Notes: generated by a model not told the origin, from the letters alone. A stretch of 64,000 nt of DNA from an uncultured Burkholderiales bacterium (GCA_903830725.1 CAIKVH010000043.1:22653-86652), one strand, 5' to 3'; positions 34,409 through 44,050 are shown, counted from the first letter of the stretch. Made by a program: numbers and translations.

Positions 34409-36328
34409 ATGAAAAATATGGCCTTGGATGATGCGCTCTGGGGTTTAGCTGCCCTAACAGTTGATCCCGCTGGTCTCAAGGGCATATGGCTTAAAAGTTT
34501 TCACGGTCCTGTCACTCAGGAATGGCTTGAGTGGCTTAATGCGTTGAGAAAAGACATTGTCAAGATTCCCTGCAATATCGATTCAGAGAGATTACTGGGA
34601 GGATTAGACTTAGCGGTCACCCTGCAACTTGGGCGGCCCGTAAGACAAAGCGGAGTTCTCGCTCAAAGTCACGGGAAGTTGCTCATTTGCCCTATGTCCG
34701 AGCGACTCCCTGCGTCAACTGCATCCATACTCACGCAGGTTCTCGACTCAAAGCAAGTAAGCTCTCAATTTGGACAGGATACTGAGCCCGCAAGTTTTGG
34801 GCTTATTGCTATCGATGAATCGACCCCTGAGGAGAGTTCGATACCAAATTCTTTGCGTGAACAGTTGGGAATATGGTTGGACTTAACACAGGTCAATCCA
34901 AGACAAAGTGCGGAAGACGACACCTTAGATATGCTTGAAACGGTTGAGAAAAAACTCAAGCAAGATCCTCATTACTATCAAAAAGATATAGAAAAATTCA
35001 AGCTAGAAGAAAGTGATATTCGAGACTTGTGTGAGCTTGCGCAAGGGTTTGCAATAAAAAGTATGCGAGCACCCTGGTATGCAGCTCGTTTGGCTACTGT
35101 ATTGGCTCTTTTGAGGGGCTCTAGCACGGTCCAAGCTCAGGACCTAGGCAGAGCCGCTAGGTTAGTCCTGACGCCAAGAGCCGAGGCAATGCCAAGCCAA
35201 ATGGAGCAAGCACCATCAGATACAGGAAATCAAAACGAACTACCCCCCTCTGATCCAGCGAATCCCAGCGAACAAGAGGACGGCGCACTGTCTGAGGAAT
35301 TAAAAAATGAGCTACCACCCTCTTCTGAGCTCCCGCTAGAGAAACACACTGCTCCAACCCCCGATACCGAAAGGCAAGATAAACAAAACGTAGAGGAGCT
35401 TCAAAATTCCGATTTTCAAAAGCTTGAAACCTCTATCCTCGAGGCGGCTTTAGCTACATTACCTACGGGCCTTTTAAAGCAACTTGCTGAAGGAAAATCG
35501 ATATCGAAAAAAGGATCTGCCGGGCGGGTCGGTGATATCCAAAAAGGGGCTCAAAAAGGACGCCCACTGCAGGCGATTAAAGGACTTCCGCAAAACGGGA
35601 ATCGATTGCATGTATTGGCAACATTACGCCATGCCGCTCCCAGGCAAAGGATTCGTGAATTAACGGCTCAAAACAATTCAGTCCATCAGCCAACAGCTAA
35701 ACGTTTAAGAATTTTGAGTGAAGATTTTCATATACAAAGATTTGCAAAACGAAGTGAGAGTTGTATTATTTTTTGCATTGATGCCTCTGGATCTGCTGCA
35801 TTAGAGCGACTCGCAGAGGCAAAAGGTGCTGTTGAATTATTACTGAAGGACTCCTACGCACGGCGCGATCATATTTGTGTAATCGGTTTCCGAGACAAAC
35901 AGGCACAGGTACATTTACCGGCAACACGGTCATTGGTTCGTGCAAAACGAGAGTTGCAAGCGCTCCCAGGTGGTGGAGGTACGCCATTGGCTAATGCAAT
36001 AAAACTAGCCCTTGAGACCTCCATGCAAGCTCGCCATCACGGCATGGCACCTACTCTAGTTGTTTTGAGTGATGGACGAGCCAACGTCACACTTCAAGGC
36101 GAGGGGTCCCGACCCGTGGCGAAAGCACAGGCACTGTCTTGGGCTAAGCAGTGGCGTGCAACGCAACTGCCCTGTATTTGGCTAGATACCTCTGCCAGAC
36201 CCGACCTACAAGCGCAGGAAGTTGCTTTGGCGATGGGCGCCAATTACGTGCCCCTGCCCTTGGCCAACAGTCAGCGCATGGCTAGTGCAGTTCAAACCTT
36301 ACACACCACACAAAAACTACGCATTTAA
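34409..36328 (+). CDS. bchD: Magnesium chelatase subunit D (BchD)
   Basis: Platform subunit of the chelatase, 639 residues. The N-terminal third is an AAA+-like domain without a working Walker A. A Pro/Glu-rich linker (about 265-320; e.g. PPSSELPLEKHTAPTP) follows, then a C-terminal von Willebrand A domain with the MIDAS motif FCIDASGSA (about 451) and ALPGGGGTPLANAI (about 517). The GGGGTPLANAI region and the VVLSDGRANVTL strand complete the metal site. The gene is 145 bases after bchI; that gap holds no ORF. It is convergent with bchP, with 23 bases between the stop codons. Confidence 0.95.
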   Translation: MKNMALDDALWGLAALTVDPAGLKGIWLKSFHGPVTQEWLEWLNALRKDIVKIPCNIDSERLLGGLDLAVTLQLGRPVRQSGVLAQSHGKLLICPMSERLPASTASILTQVLDSKQVSSQFGQDTEPASFGLIAIDESTPEESSIPNSLREQLGIWLDLTQVNPRQSAEDDTLDMLETVEKKLKQDPHYYQKDIEKFKLEESDIRDLCELAQGFAIKSMRAPWYAARLATVLALLRGSSTVQAQDLGRAARLVLTPRAEAMPSQMEQAPSDTGNQNELPPSDPANPSEQEDGALSEELKNELPPSSELPLEKHTAPTPDTERQDKQNVEELQNSDFQKLETSILEAALATLPTGLLKQLAEGKSISKKGSAGRVGDIQKGAQKGRPLQAIKGLPQNGNRLHVLATLRHAAPRQRIRELTAQNNSVHQPTAKRLRILSEDFHIQRFAKRSESCIIFCIDASGSAALERLAEAKGAVELLLKDSYARRDHICVIGFRDKQAQVHLPATRSLVRAKRELQALPGGGGTPLANAIKLALETSMQARHHGMAPTLVVLSDGRANVTLQGEGSRPVAKAQALSWAKQWRATQLPCIWLDTSARPDLQAQEVALAMGANYVPLPLANSQRMASAVQTLHTTQKLRI

Positions 36329-36351
36329 ACTTTCAAAATTTTTCGAAATCT

Positions 36352-37545
36352 TTAAGCTTTTACCAACCCAAACAAATGCGCTAGGTCTTTAAAGAATATC
36401 CTGATATGCGCCATCGGATCTTTGCGAACCAATTCTTTGTTCATATAAGCATCAAAGGTAAGTTTTTGAACATCCTTGTCCTCGCAAATTTTGACAAAGC
36501 GCTCGCGTCTTTTATCGCTTGAATACCAAAAATATTGCATGATCCCTAAAACCCAAAACACCTGACCGTGCAATTTCATAAAACTTTTACGCGCAAGCTT
36601 CAAGTTCTTGGTATTACCCGTGAGTATGCAATTCTCGATCGCATCAGCTGCGTAACGTCCACCAATCATTGCGTAATAGATACCCTCTCCCGAGGCGGGA
36701 GCGACCACGCCCGCTGCGTCGCCCGCCAATACAACATCTAGTCCGTTATCCCATTTCGGCAACGGTTTTAAAGGCAGAGGTGCTCCTTCACGTCTTAGGG
36801 TCTCAAGGTTTTGTAACCCAGCGGTTTCGCGTAAACGCCCGACAGAGGCTTTTAATGAGTACCCTTTATCGGCACTGCCTGTGCCAATACTCATTGTGTC
36901 ACCGTGTGGAAAAACCCACCCGTAAAAGTCAGGGGATAAGGAGCCTCTGTAATAAACATCACATCGATCGGGGTCGTGATTGGGATCCGCTTCAGGTGCT
37001 TTGACAATTTCATGGTATGCAAAAACATACTTTGTCTTCTCCGCACCTTCGACAGTTTGTCTAGCAACTTCAGACTTTGCACCGTCCGCGCCAATCACAA
37101 AACGAGCACGAACGCTACTTTGGGAGATGTTGTTTTTATCTTCACGCACCTCAAAATGTACACGTCGAATGCCGTCCTCGTCTTGTGTAAAACGATCAAA
37201 GGTACCTTGGCGACGCTCTGCACCGTTGCTTTGTGCACGCACTCTTAGCCACTCGTCAAACTCGTGGCGATTAACCATGCCTACAAACCCGTCCTCAATT
37301 GGAATATCAACACGGTTATCTTTAGGTGAGATCATACGGGCCTTGCGGGACTTGGCAACGAGCAAATGGTCGGGGATGTCAAAATCCTTAATTAAGCGAG
37401 GCGGTATAGCCCCACCGCAGGGTTTAATTCGACCTTGTCTGTCAATCAGCAAAACGCTTCGCCCTTTGAGGGCCAAGTCATTTGCTGCAGAGGAGCCTGC
37501 TGGTCCTCCCCCAATTACAACTACGTCATAGGTTTTCGTATCCAT
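36352..37545 (-). CDS. bchP: Geranylgeranyl reductase (BchP)
   Basis: FAD/NADPH-dependent enzyme that reduces the geranylgeranyl tail of bacteriochlorophyll to phytyl. It has 397 residues. FAD motif VVVIGGGPAGSSAANDLA (about 8-25), LIDRQGRIKPCGGAIPP (about 33-49), FVIGADGAKSEVAR (about 147) and VVLAGDAAGVVAPASGEGI (about 271) are the family marks. AAAGGTGG lies before the ATG. It is first in the leftward set bchP-orf428-bchG by position, but transcribed last, after bchG. Confidence 0.96.
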   Translation of the reverse strand: MDTKTYDVVVIGGGPAGSSAANDLALKGRSVLLIDRQGRIKPCGGAIPPRLIKDFDIPDHLLVAKSRKARMISPKDNRVDIPIEDGFVGMVNRHEFDEWLRVRAQSNGAERRQGTFDRFTQDEDGIRRVHFEVREDKNNISQSSVRARFVIGADGAKSEVARQTVEGAEKTKYVFAYHEIVKAPEADPNHDPDRCDVYYRGSLSPDFYGWVFPHGDTMSIGTGSADKGYSLKASVGRLRETAGLQNLETLRREGAPLPLKPLPKWDNGLDVVLAGDAAGVVAPASGEGIYYAMIGGRYAADAIENCILTGNTKNLKLARKSFMKLHGQVFWVLGIMQYFWYSSDKRRERFVKICEDKDVQKLTFDAYMNKELVRKDPMAHIRIFFKDLAHLFGLVKA

Positions 37546-37634
37546 TTGATATCCACCTTTAAAAATTTAGTAAATTACACCTTAAACCAAAATCCACTCC
37601 CCGTGCTAATCGATGGAGTCACTCACCTTTAAAT

Positions 37635-39041
37635 TTACATCTCAGTCTCTATCCGCTGAACTCTTCGCGCAATCCACGCTGCACAAACAAATATGACTGC
37701 CTCCAGGGCGAATACACTTGAATAGGCCCAACCCGCATCACCCATTAAACGCATCGATAAATCGCTACTTGCAGTTCCGATAATCCCACCAAGTCCAAAG
37801 GCAAGCGCCTGAGCAGCTCCAAATAAACCCATCCTGATGCCGGGTTGAATACTTACATTAGCGCTACTTGAGTTAACCTTAAGAGTTTCAGTGGCCAATC
37901 GCATCATCGTACTGATAGCGGCAATGGAGAACAATCCATTACCCACGCCTAGGATAAGTAAGATGGGGGTAAGCGGGACAAGGTAAAAGTTATCACTGAT
38001 TAATCCCGCAGAGCTCAAACCCAGCATTCCCAGGGCTGACAGCACACAACCCCAGCTCATCCAAGTTGAGACTCGCCCTAAACGACCGTTCGCCCACCTA
38101 CTGCCTATAAAGGCAAGAAGTAGCATTCCCACTAACACGCTTGCGTGTAGGGTGCCAGAGAGTTGCGTGGTTTGCCCAGGCGTATAGCGATAAATGAGTC
38201 CAGCAAACGGCTCCAGAATTAAATCTTGCGCACTGTATGCAAACATGGAGGTAAATACGAAGAAAGTAAATAAACGCGCCTGCTCATCACGCCAAAGTAG
38301 CGCAAGGGTTTGTTTGAAGTTTTTTGAGCTAGGAGCCTCATCCCGCGCAGAAGTTGGGACAGCAACATCGGCAATCGGAGCGTGTCTAGTGTAATAATTT
38401 CTAAGCAATCGACTCTCCAACCCAATAACACTCAGAGTGCTGAGTGTCATTGCCAATGCACTCACGCCAACACTGACCATTACGAGTCTGTCAAAAGAAA
38501 ATGGATCAAGGAGTTTGCCACTAATAATGGAGGTTACCGCGAAGCCAAAAATCATCATAATCCAAACCGACGTAGCCGCAGTTGCCCTTTGTTGATCGCC
38601 AACTCCTTTGGATAACAGAACCAAAAGCGGTGTTCCACAAGCACTGACGCCTATTCCAATCATGCAGTAAGCAATTAAAGCGGTCATTAATCCTAGGGCG
38701 AAATTTTCAGCCATCCATGTTGTGGCCAACGCTGCCAAAACACCTCCGAGGGTTAGAACACCCATCCCGCCCACAATCCAAGGCGTACACCGCTTCGTTT
38801 GATCTGCGCCGTAGCCCAAGCGCGGACGAACTATTTGAATGATGTAGTGAAGACTCACCAAAAACCCCGATACGACTGCAGGGAGTCCAAGCTCAATCAC
38901 CATTACTCGGTTTAAAGTCGTAGTAGTCGTAACAACAACTGCACCCATAGAGGCTTGAACGATACCCACACAAAAAATATTTAGCCAATTGGAATTCGTA
39001 GATTCAGCGACTTGTAATGATGGTAGGGTAAGTTGATTCAT
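37635..39041 (-). CDS. BCD-family MFS protein (ORF428/Bch2-like)
   Basis: Membrane protein of 468 residues with about twelve spans, third member of the PucC/LhaA family in the window. Motifs are TLNRVMVIELGLPAVVSGF (about 42-60), QIVRPRLGYGADQTKRCTPW (about 69-88), and DLILEPFAGLIYRYTPGQTT (about 271). It lies between bchG and bchP, the place of ORF428 in Rhodobacter. The protein is thought to move or present newly made bacteriochlorophyll, perhaps coupled to the synthase BchG. No strong ribosome site precedes the ATG. Confidence 0.87.
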   Translation of the reverse strand: MNQLTLPSLQVAESTNSNWLNIFCVGIVQASMGAVVVTTTTTLNRVMVIELGLPAVVSGFLVSLHYIIQIVRPRLGYGADQTKRCTPWIVGGMGVLTLGGVLAALATTWMAENFALGLMTALIAYCMIGIGVSACGTPLLVLLSKGVGDQQRATAATSVWIMMIFGFAVTSIISGKLLDPFSFDRLVMVSVGVSALAMTLSTLSVIGLESRLLRNYYTRHAPIADVAVPTSARDEAPSSKNFKQTLALLWRDEQARLFTFFVFTSMFAYSAQDLILEPFAGLIYRYTPGQTTQLSGTLHASVLVGMLLLAFIGSRWANGRLGRVSTWMSWGCVLSALGMLGLSSAGLISDNFYLVPLTPILLILGVGNGLFSIAAISTMMRLATETLKVNSSSANVSIQPGIRMGLFGAAQALAFGLGGIIGTASSDLSMRLMGDAGWAYSSVFALEAVIFVCAAWIARRVQRIETEM

Positions 39042-39096
39042 TGGTATGGACGATGTGTACTAATGGGCTGTTGGGGGTGGGTATCTTTTCTTACCT

Positions 39097-39969
39097 CTAC
39101 ATTGACCTTAAAGCAAATGCACTAACCATCATCCCCACCACATACATAGGTACGCCAAAGGCACTTACGTGAATTGCTTTGGGAATAGGATCTTTAATAA
39201 AAGAGTACATCAAGGGGAACTGACCCAAAGAGAGGATGAACACTGCGATTGCGCTTTGGGTCATTCCGCCTTGCATTAACAAAACACTGACGGCCCACTG
39301 AGCCAGGATCATGATTAGGCTAGACATCCATGCAGCGCCCTTTGCACCCATCAAAACAGGCAGGGACCTAACATTCATTTGCCTATCCCCCTCAATAGCT
39401 TTGAAATCGTTAAGGGTCATAATTCCATGAGCACCAAAACTGTATAGGAGTGCAAAAACAATAATCAAATTGTTAGGTAATTGGTTACCTAACATGACTG
39501 CAGCGCCAGTCAGCCACGCCAAGCCCTCGTAGCTGAGCGCACATGCTGTATTTCCAATCCAACCGTTTTGTTTAAATCTTAGAGGCGGGGCAGAATAAGC
39601 CCACGCCAAAACCAAACCAAGTGCAGTTGCTTTAAAAGCCCAAGGCCCTAGTTGAGTTGCCCACAACAAGGAAAGTACAGTCCAAACAATTGCTAGCCCA
39701 AGCCCCCAGTACCCTGGCATGCGCCCCGATGGGATCGGTCTATTGGGCTCATTGATTGCGTCCACATGTCTGTCAAACCAATCATTGGAGGCTTGACTAC
39801 ACGCGCAAACCATTGGGCCAGCTAAAACAATACCCCAAACTACTTTGAATCCATTCATCTCAATAGACTCACCCGTGGAGATAACTCCACACGCATACGC
39901 CCACATGGGAGGAAACCACGTGATTGGCTTTAAGAGCTCAGCTACAACTTTCAACTTTGGAAAATTCAT
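39097..39969 (-). CDS. bchG: Bacteriochlorophyll synthase (BchG)
   Basis: UbiA-family prenyltransferase that attaches the geranylgeranyl or phytyl alcohol to bacteriochlorophyllide a. It has 290 residues and about eight or nine membrane spans. The first Asp-rich motif is NDWFDRHVDAINEPNRPIPSG (in part: NDWFDRHVDAINEPNRP, about 62-78). The second is LNDFKAIEGDRQMNVRSLPV (about 187-206). It is divergent from bciB, sharing an intergenic region with a PpsR-type palindrome. Confidence 0.96.
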   Translation of the reverse strand: MNFPKLKVVAELLKPITWFPPMWAYACGVISTGESIEMNGFKVVWGIVLAGPMVCACSQASNDWFDRHVDAINEPNRPIPSGRMPGYWGLGLAIVWTVLSLLWATQLGPWAFKATALGLVLAWAYSAPPLRFKQNGWIGNTACALSYEGLAWLTGAAVMLGNQLPNNLIIVFALLYSFGAHGIMTLNDFKAIEGDRQMNVRSLPVLMGAKGAAWMSSLIMILAQWAVSVLLMQGGMTQSAIAVFILSLGQFPLMYSFIKDPIPKAIHVSAFGVPMYVVGMMVSAFALRSM

Positions 39970-39997
39970 TTTTTAATTTTTCCATTACACAAGAAAA

Positions 39998-40015
39998 TGT
40001 CAATAGTAGTTGACA
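39998..40015. promoter_or_regulatory. PpsR box between bchG and bciB
   Basis: TGTCAATAGTAGTTGACA: TGT-N12-ACA with the extended symmetrical TGTCAA/TTGACA arms. The right arm is itself a perfect -35 hexamer (40010-40015) for bciB, with TTCAAT 17 bases later. The left arm gives the same hexamer on the other strand for bchG. One repressor dimer would therefore block both divergent promoters. Confidence 0.75.
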
Positions 40016-40150
40016 CTTATTTTTCTTCAGCATTCAATAAACTACAATTTGTTAGACAAATCAAAGTAGTCCTTTGGTATTAATTTTAACTTTATTTGAT
40101 TGAATCACGAATCCCCAAGGTCTGAATGAAAGAAATTTGAAATAACCGAG

Positions 40151-41386
40151 ATGATTAATTTAATGAATGAATCTCAATATCAAGTGCCCGCACCTCACCG
40201 GTCAATGTGCACGGATTGTGGAATTTCGCGCACATCAAATCCAAAGCAATGCGCAACAGCTTGTCAATTCATACAACCCAACTACGATGCACTTGAGCAA
40301 GTTGTTCACGGACGAGTTAGAAGTCCTGATAAAGCGGATGAGATGCATTTTGGTCCCTTCATTAACATGCACCGAGCGAGCTTAAAGAAACCCAGCAAGG
40401 GCGCTCAGTGGACAGGGATCACCACTCGGATTGCAGAAAAGCTACTGGAACGAAAACTAGTAGATGCAGTTTTAACGATGCAAGCTGACCCAACTGATCA
40501 GTGGCGTCCCCTGCCGGTGCTCATTGATAAACCTGAGGACATGCAAAAGGCGAGAGGTATGAGAATGGGCTATGCCCCGCTGTTATCTCTTCTCGAACCT
40601 GCACTAGCCCTAGGATACAAAAGACTTGCAGTGATTGGGATTCCTTGCCAAATTTACGCCTTAAGAGCGCTAGAGAGGAGTTTAGGGTTCGATAAAATTT
40701 ACGTCATCGGGACGCCTTGCTCAGATAATACGACGACTGAAAATTTTCACGAATTTCTTAAATTGATCTCGCCCGATCCCTCAAGCGTTACCTACCTCGA
40801 ATTCAAAGCCGACTACCATGTTGAGCTTAGGTATAAAAATGGGGTAAAAAAAGAAATTCCCTTTCTCCAGTTACCACTCTCAGATTTACCAAAGGATTTC
40901 TTTCCCCTTACGTGTCGAACCTGCGTGGACTATACAAATGTGCTCTCCGACATAACCATTGGCTATATGGCTGGGGAGGGAGAGCAGTGGATCATCACCA
41001 GGAACAAAAGGGGCGAAGAATTACTCGCTCTTTTAGGAGAGGAGGTGAGTCTGCAAAAACCCGGTAGCGCAGGTAAAAGGCACTCTGCAGTGGTGGGGTT
41101 TAAAAAGAACGTAGAGCTGGCTGCGGGCGGACTCCCCCTACGCAAGATGCCCAACTGGTTGAGGCCCATTGTGGGTTGGTTAATGCCTAGAGTGGGGCCT
41201 AGGGGTTTAGAGTTTGCAAGAACACGGGTCGAGATGAAGGCGATTGAATCCATCCTTCACCTTAGAAGAGAAATACCGCAAAGGATAAAGTACTTAGTAC
41301 CCAATCACATTTGGTATTTAGCCAAGCCTTATGAACTCAGTCCTGAGTCGCATGAAAAAACGCAGAGAATTAAGACTGAAAGTTAA
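40151..41386 (+). CDS. bciB: 8-vinyl reductase, ferredoxin-dependent type (BciB)
   Basis: Flavin/iron-sulfur enzyme that reduces the C8 vinyl group of divinyl (proto)chlorophyllide. It has 411 residues with the FrhB (F420 hydrogenase beta) type domains. The N-terminal cluster CTDCGISRTSNPKQCATAC (about 20-38), IGIPCQIYALRALE (about 163), GTPCSDNTTTENF (about 185) and TCRTCVDYTNVLSDITIGYM (about 256-275) carry the Fe-S cysteines. This is the cyanobacterial Slr1923/BciB type and not the NADPH-dependent BciA. It starts about 136 bases after the shared operator. Confidence 0.9.
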   Translation: MINLMNESQYQVPAPHRSMCTDCGISRTSNPKQCATACQFIQPNYDALEQVVHGRVRSPDKADEMHFGPFINMHRASLKKPSKGAQWTGITTRIAEKLLERKLVDAVLTMQADPTDQWRPLPVLIDKPEDMQKARGMRMGYAPLLSLLEPALALGYKRLAVIGIPCQIYALRALERSLGFDKIYVIGTPCSDNTTTENFHEFLKLISPDPSSVTYLEFKADYHVELRYKNGVKKEIPFLQLPLSDLPKDFFPLTCRTCVDYTNVLSDITIGYMAGEGEQWIITRNKRGEELLALLGEEVSLQKPGSAGKRHSAVVGFKKNVELAAGGLPLRKMPNWLRPIVGWLMPRVGPRGLEFARTRVEMKAIESILHLRREIPQRIKYLVPNHIWYLAKPYELSPESHEKTQRIKTES

Positions 41387-41413
41387 GAAAAACAAGAATG
41401 TTTTCTTGGGAGC

Positions 41414-42829
41414 CTACTCGTTAAAGTCTGCCAAGCCAAAACGATGTAACTTTACGTACAAACTTTGTCTTGAAAGACCAAGCATCTCAGCCGCAGAGGC
41501 TCTGTTATTTTGAGTTAACTCTAGTGCAGATTGAATGCACATTTTCTCAATCATATCGGAGGTTTCTCCGACAATATCTTTCATTGGCATACGACCAACT
41601 AACTGAGCGAGTTGGGAGACAGAGCCGGCCATATTACTTGAAGCGACAGGCCCGGTTTGCGATAAGCGGTGAACATCTCTTAGAAAAAAGGCATATCTTT
41701 TTTCGTCCGTTGATAAGGTTGTTGCACTAATTTCTACTTCAATGGTTGTATTGGATTGACCCAGCAACTCTGTGGCAAAATTTCTAATGGAAGACAGTTG
41801 CTTTAAGTTGTTGCTTAAAACACCCCAGTCCACCCCTCCTCTAGCAAGCCAAGATTCAAAAGGCTTGCCCAGAACTTGAGCTAGCGAGAAAGAACCTGAT
41901 AGGGTTATAAACTCATCATTGGCACTCAAAACAATACCTGCAGCGTCTGTGACAAGAAACCCGTAAGGTGCGGTTTGCAGTGCATCCGTGTACCACTCTT
42001 GGGTTAACTTGTTTAGATTTGATGCTTGCGTCATTGACTTAACACCTAAACGGACCATCAACTGTGGCCCGCCTTCTTGAACGATCAAAGAAGGCATGAT
42101 GGTAAAGTCTTGCTCCGCAGAACTGCTCTTGGCTCTGAGTAATTTAGTTTTTCCTGCGTTCTGCGCTGATCGAATCAACTCTTCAATGTCGCCCTTACTC
42201 TCTGGGGCAAAATGATGGGCGAATTCAGATCCGATTATTTTCTTAGGATCCTCAAGCAAGAGTGCCTTCGCTGCTGATGAGTTTGCTTGAGAGATTTTTT
42301 TTGTCGCAAGGTCCACAATCAAAATAGGCTCACTAGAGTTCTCAAAGAGCGTGTTGTAGCGGGACTCCAAATGCCTGAGGCGCAAATAATCCCTCTCCAT
42401 GGAACGGTGCGTATCCATCAACTTTTGTTGCATCTTCGCCATAGAGCCTAAGTCCCTAGCGACCATGACCAAATCTTTTTGATTAGGAAATTTAAAAACC
42501 TTTATCAACAGGGGTGCAGAGGTCTTAGCGGGCGAGAGAAAATTGATGTGCTTCCAATCTGCATCTAACTCGGAGGGTTCAAAATTCTCTAGATCTACGG
42601 TTACTTTTATAGCGCCAGCAAACTTATTTGTTGAGTCTAGTTCAATGTGATCACTAAGATTTTGTCCAACCCACCCGTCTAATTTCTGACGGCTCAACTC
42701 CACACCTTTTGTTTTAACTGACAATACTTTTGTACTGTTTTGTTGAAAAACGACGATCAAATCCGCCAAGCCGTAGATAAGTGCTTCGCAAAGAGCCAAG
42801 TTATCAGAAAGTGCAGAAGAGTTTGTCAA
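41414..42829 (-). CDS. ppsR: PpsR/CrtJ photosynthesis repressor
   Basis: Transcription repressor of photosynthesis genes in oxygen, 471 residues. PAS-like domains occupy about 15-130, 160-265 and 280-390, with FENSSEPILIVDLATKKI marking the second. A Fis-type helix-turn-helix ends the protein (NRASAAEMLGLSRQSLYVKLHRFGL, in part: AAEMLGLSRQSLYVKLHRFG). Only two cysteines exist, Cys14 and one at about 432 (KMCIQSALEL) beside the helix-turn-helix. The mid-protein Cys of the Rhodobacter sphaeroides redox pair (Cys251) has no counterpart. The start is TTG at 42829, since an in-frame stop lies just upstream. Confidence 0.93.
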   Translation of the reverse strand: MTNSSALSDNLALCEALIYGLADLIVVFQQNSTKVLSVKTKGVELSRQKLDGWVGQNLSDHIELDSTNKFAGAIKVTVDLENFEPSELDADWKHINFLSPAKTSAPLLIKVFKFPNQKDLVMVARDLGSMAKMQQKLMDTHRSMERDYLRLRHLESRYNTLFENSSEPILIVDLATKKISQANSSAAKALLLEDPKKIIGSEFAHHFAPESKGDIEELIRSAQNAGKTKLLRAKSSSAEQDFTIMPSLIVQEGGPQLMVRLGVKSMTQASNLNKLTQEWYTDALQTAPYGFLVTDAAGIVLSANDEFITLSGSFSLAQVLGKPFESWLARGGVDWGVLSNNLKQLSSIRNFATELLGQSNTTIEVEISATTLSTDEKRYAFFLRDVHRLSQTGPVASSNMAGSVSQLAQLVGRMPMKDIVGETSDMIEKMCIQSALELTQNNRASAAEMLGLSRQSLYVKLHRFGLADFNE

Positions 42830-43024
42830 TGTGTATCAGTCCAGGAAGGAAAATGTCTTGGGAAATCGTTTAAAAAAACCGCTTTTTAATTGAGTCCATT
42901 AAAGAATCAAATAATCAATCCATAATTAATGCAAAGCAAATGATTAAAAATGAAGGACTCTAATACTAAAAGGCGAATTTTAAGTCAATGTAGCACAATA
43001 AAGTATGTCATATTTTTTATATTT

Positions 43025-44050
43025 TTAACATGTTAATCTGCTTTCTTCTTTAGACTTTGATTCTCGGTATACCCCACCACCATGAGGTGCGCCTTGAGAT
43101 TGCCGTTTAGTCGCTTTCGTTTCTCTTTTTTGCGCTTGCACCTCTAGGCCATCTAAGTAAGCATTATTAGTTAACTCGATGGCGTTAAGTTGATTCAGTT
43201 TCCTAGCTTTTCGGTGCACCGACACCAGCTTCATTCCCAGGGTGTGAACTTCTCTAACAGTTTTACAGATCAAATCAGCACCTAACTCATCGATTAACTC
43301 AGGTTGCAAGGCGATCAAAGGTCCCCCAACTAAGAACTGAATTCCTGGATTTTGGGATTTTGATTTAACCTTAGAAATCCAAGCCTTCAACCCGGGCACC
43401 TGTTGGGATACGGAAATACTGATGCAATAAAGGTCTACCCAATTATTAGTAACCATCTCCAGGAGCGTCTTTTCCTGGTGATCAAAACCGGGAAGCACAC
43501 TCCAACCTTTTCGTTGGAGATACTGCGAGACAATCAAAGGACCTAAAGTGTGCTTTGCACCTGCAGCGCTAGTGACCAACACTTGAAAACGGTTGCTTCC
43601 GGGAGTGACACTTGACTCATTAGGCATTATGAACTCAGGGCTTAACGCAAAAATTAATCGCTTAATACTCCAAGTTGCAGTCGTGACGTCTAAAAAAGAG
43701 ATCTGATCTTGCTCCCACAAATCATGCAAAAGCCTGATTGAGGGCGGGATGATATCCAGATAAAAGACCTCAATATGCAGACCTTGCTCAAACAAATTAA
43801 GAGCGTAGAGAACTAAATCCTCGGAGCTCATCTCTATACAGGCATGGCAAATAGCCTCCGCATAAGAATCTATCTCTTGTGCAGACAAAACCTCGGTTTT
43901 AGGGTGCTTGCACCTAGAAATCATTTTTGCAGAACTCGTGTCCTCATCTAATGACTCGTGCTCACCAAGACCAACGTGTTCCCTTACTAAATCAGGAATG
44001 ATTTCGCTAGCAAGGGTTGACACCAGAGGCAACAAATGCTCAAAACTCAA
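43025..44050 (-). CDS. ppaA: PpaA/AerR cobalamin-binding photoregulator (second copy, beside ppsR and bchF)
   Basis: B12-binding modulator of PpsR/CrtJ, 341 residues. The helical cap lies at about 70-145 (IEMSSEDLVLYALNLFEQGLHIE, in part: LVLYALNLFEQGLH). The Rossmann-type domain follows at about 160-280 with SAAGAKHTLGPLIVSQYL and FLVGGPLIALQPELI. A basic, low-complexity tail (KRETKATKRQSQGAPHGGG) extends past the domain. Its place between ppsR and bchF is the classical one for aerR/ppaA. It shares the HxLGPLIVS motif with the copy facing pucBA. Confidence 0.88.
   Translation of the reverse strand: MSFEHLLPLVSTLASEIIPDLVREHVGLGEHESLDEDTSSAKMISRCKHPKTEVLSAQEIDSYAEAICHACIEMSSEDLVLYALNLFEQGLHIEVFYLDIIPPSIRLLHDLWEQDQISFLDVTTATWSIKRLIFALSPEFIMPNESSVTPGSNRFQVLVTSAAGAKHTLGPLIVSQYLQRKGWSVLPGFDHQEKTLLEMVTNNWVDLYCISISVSQQVPGLKAWISKVKSKSQNPGIQFLVGGPLIALQPELIDELGADLICKTVREVHTLGMKLVSVHRKARKLNQLNAIELTNNAYLDGLEVQAQKRETKATKRQSQGAPHGGGVYRESKSKEESRLTC

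Noticed and set aside
36980..37531. 183-codon open frame on the plus strand
   Set aside because: It lies fully antisense to bchP, with no ribosome site and a low-complexity Arg/Ser-rich product.
41385..41407. Hairpin AAGAAAA...TTTTCTT between bciB and ppsR as a bidirectional terminator
   Set aside because: The stem is short and almost pure A/T; it could be chance, so it is not listed.
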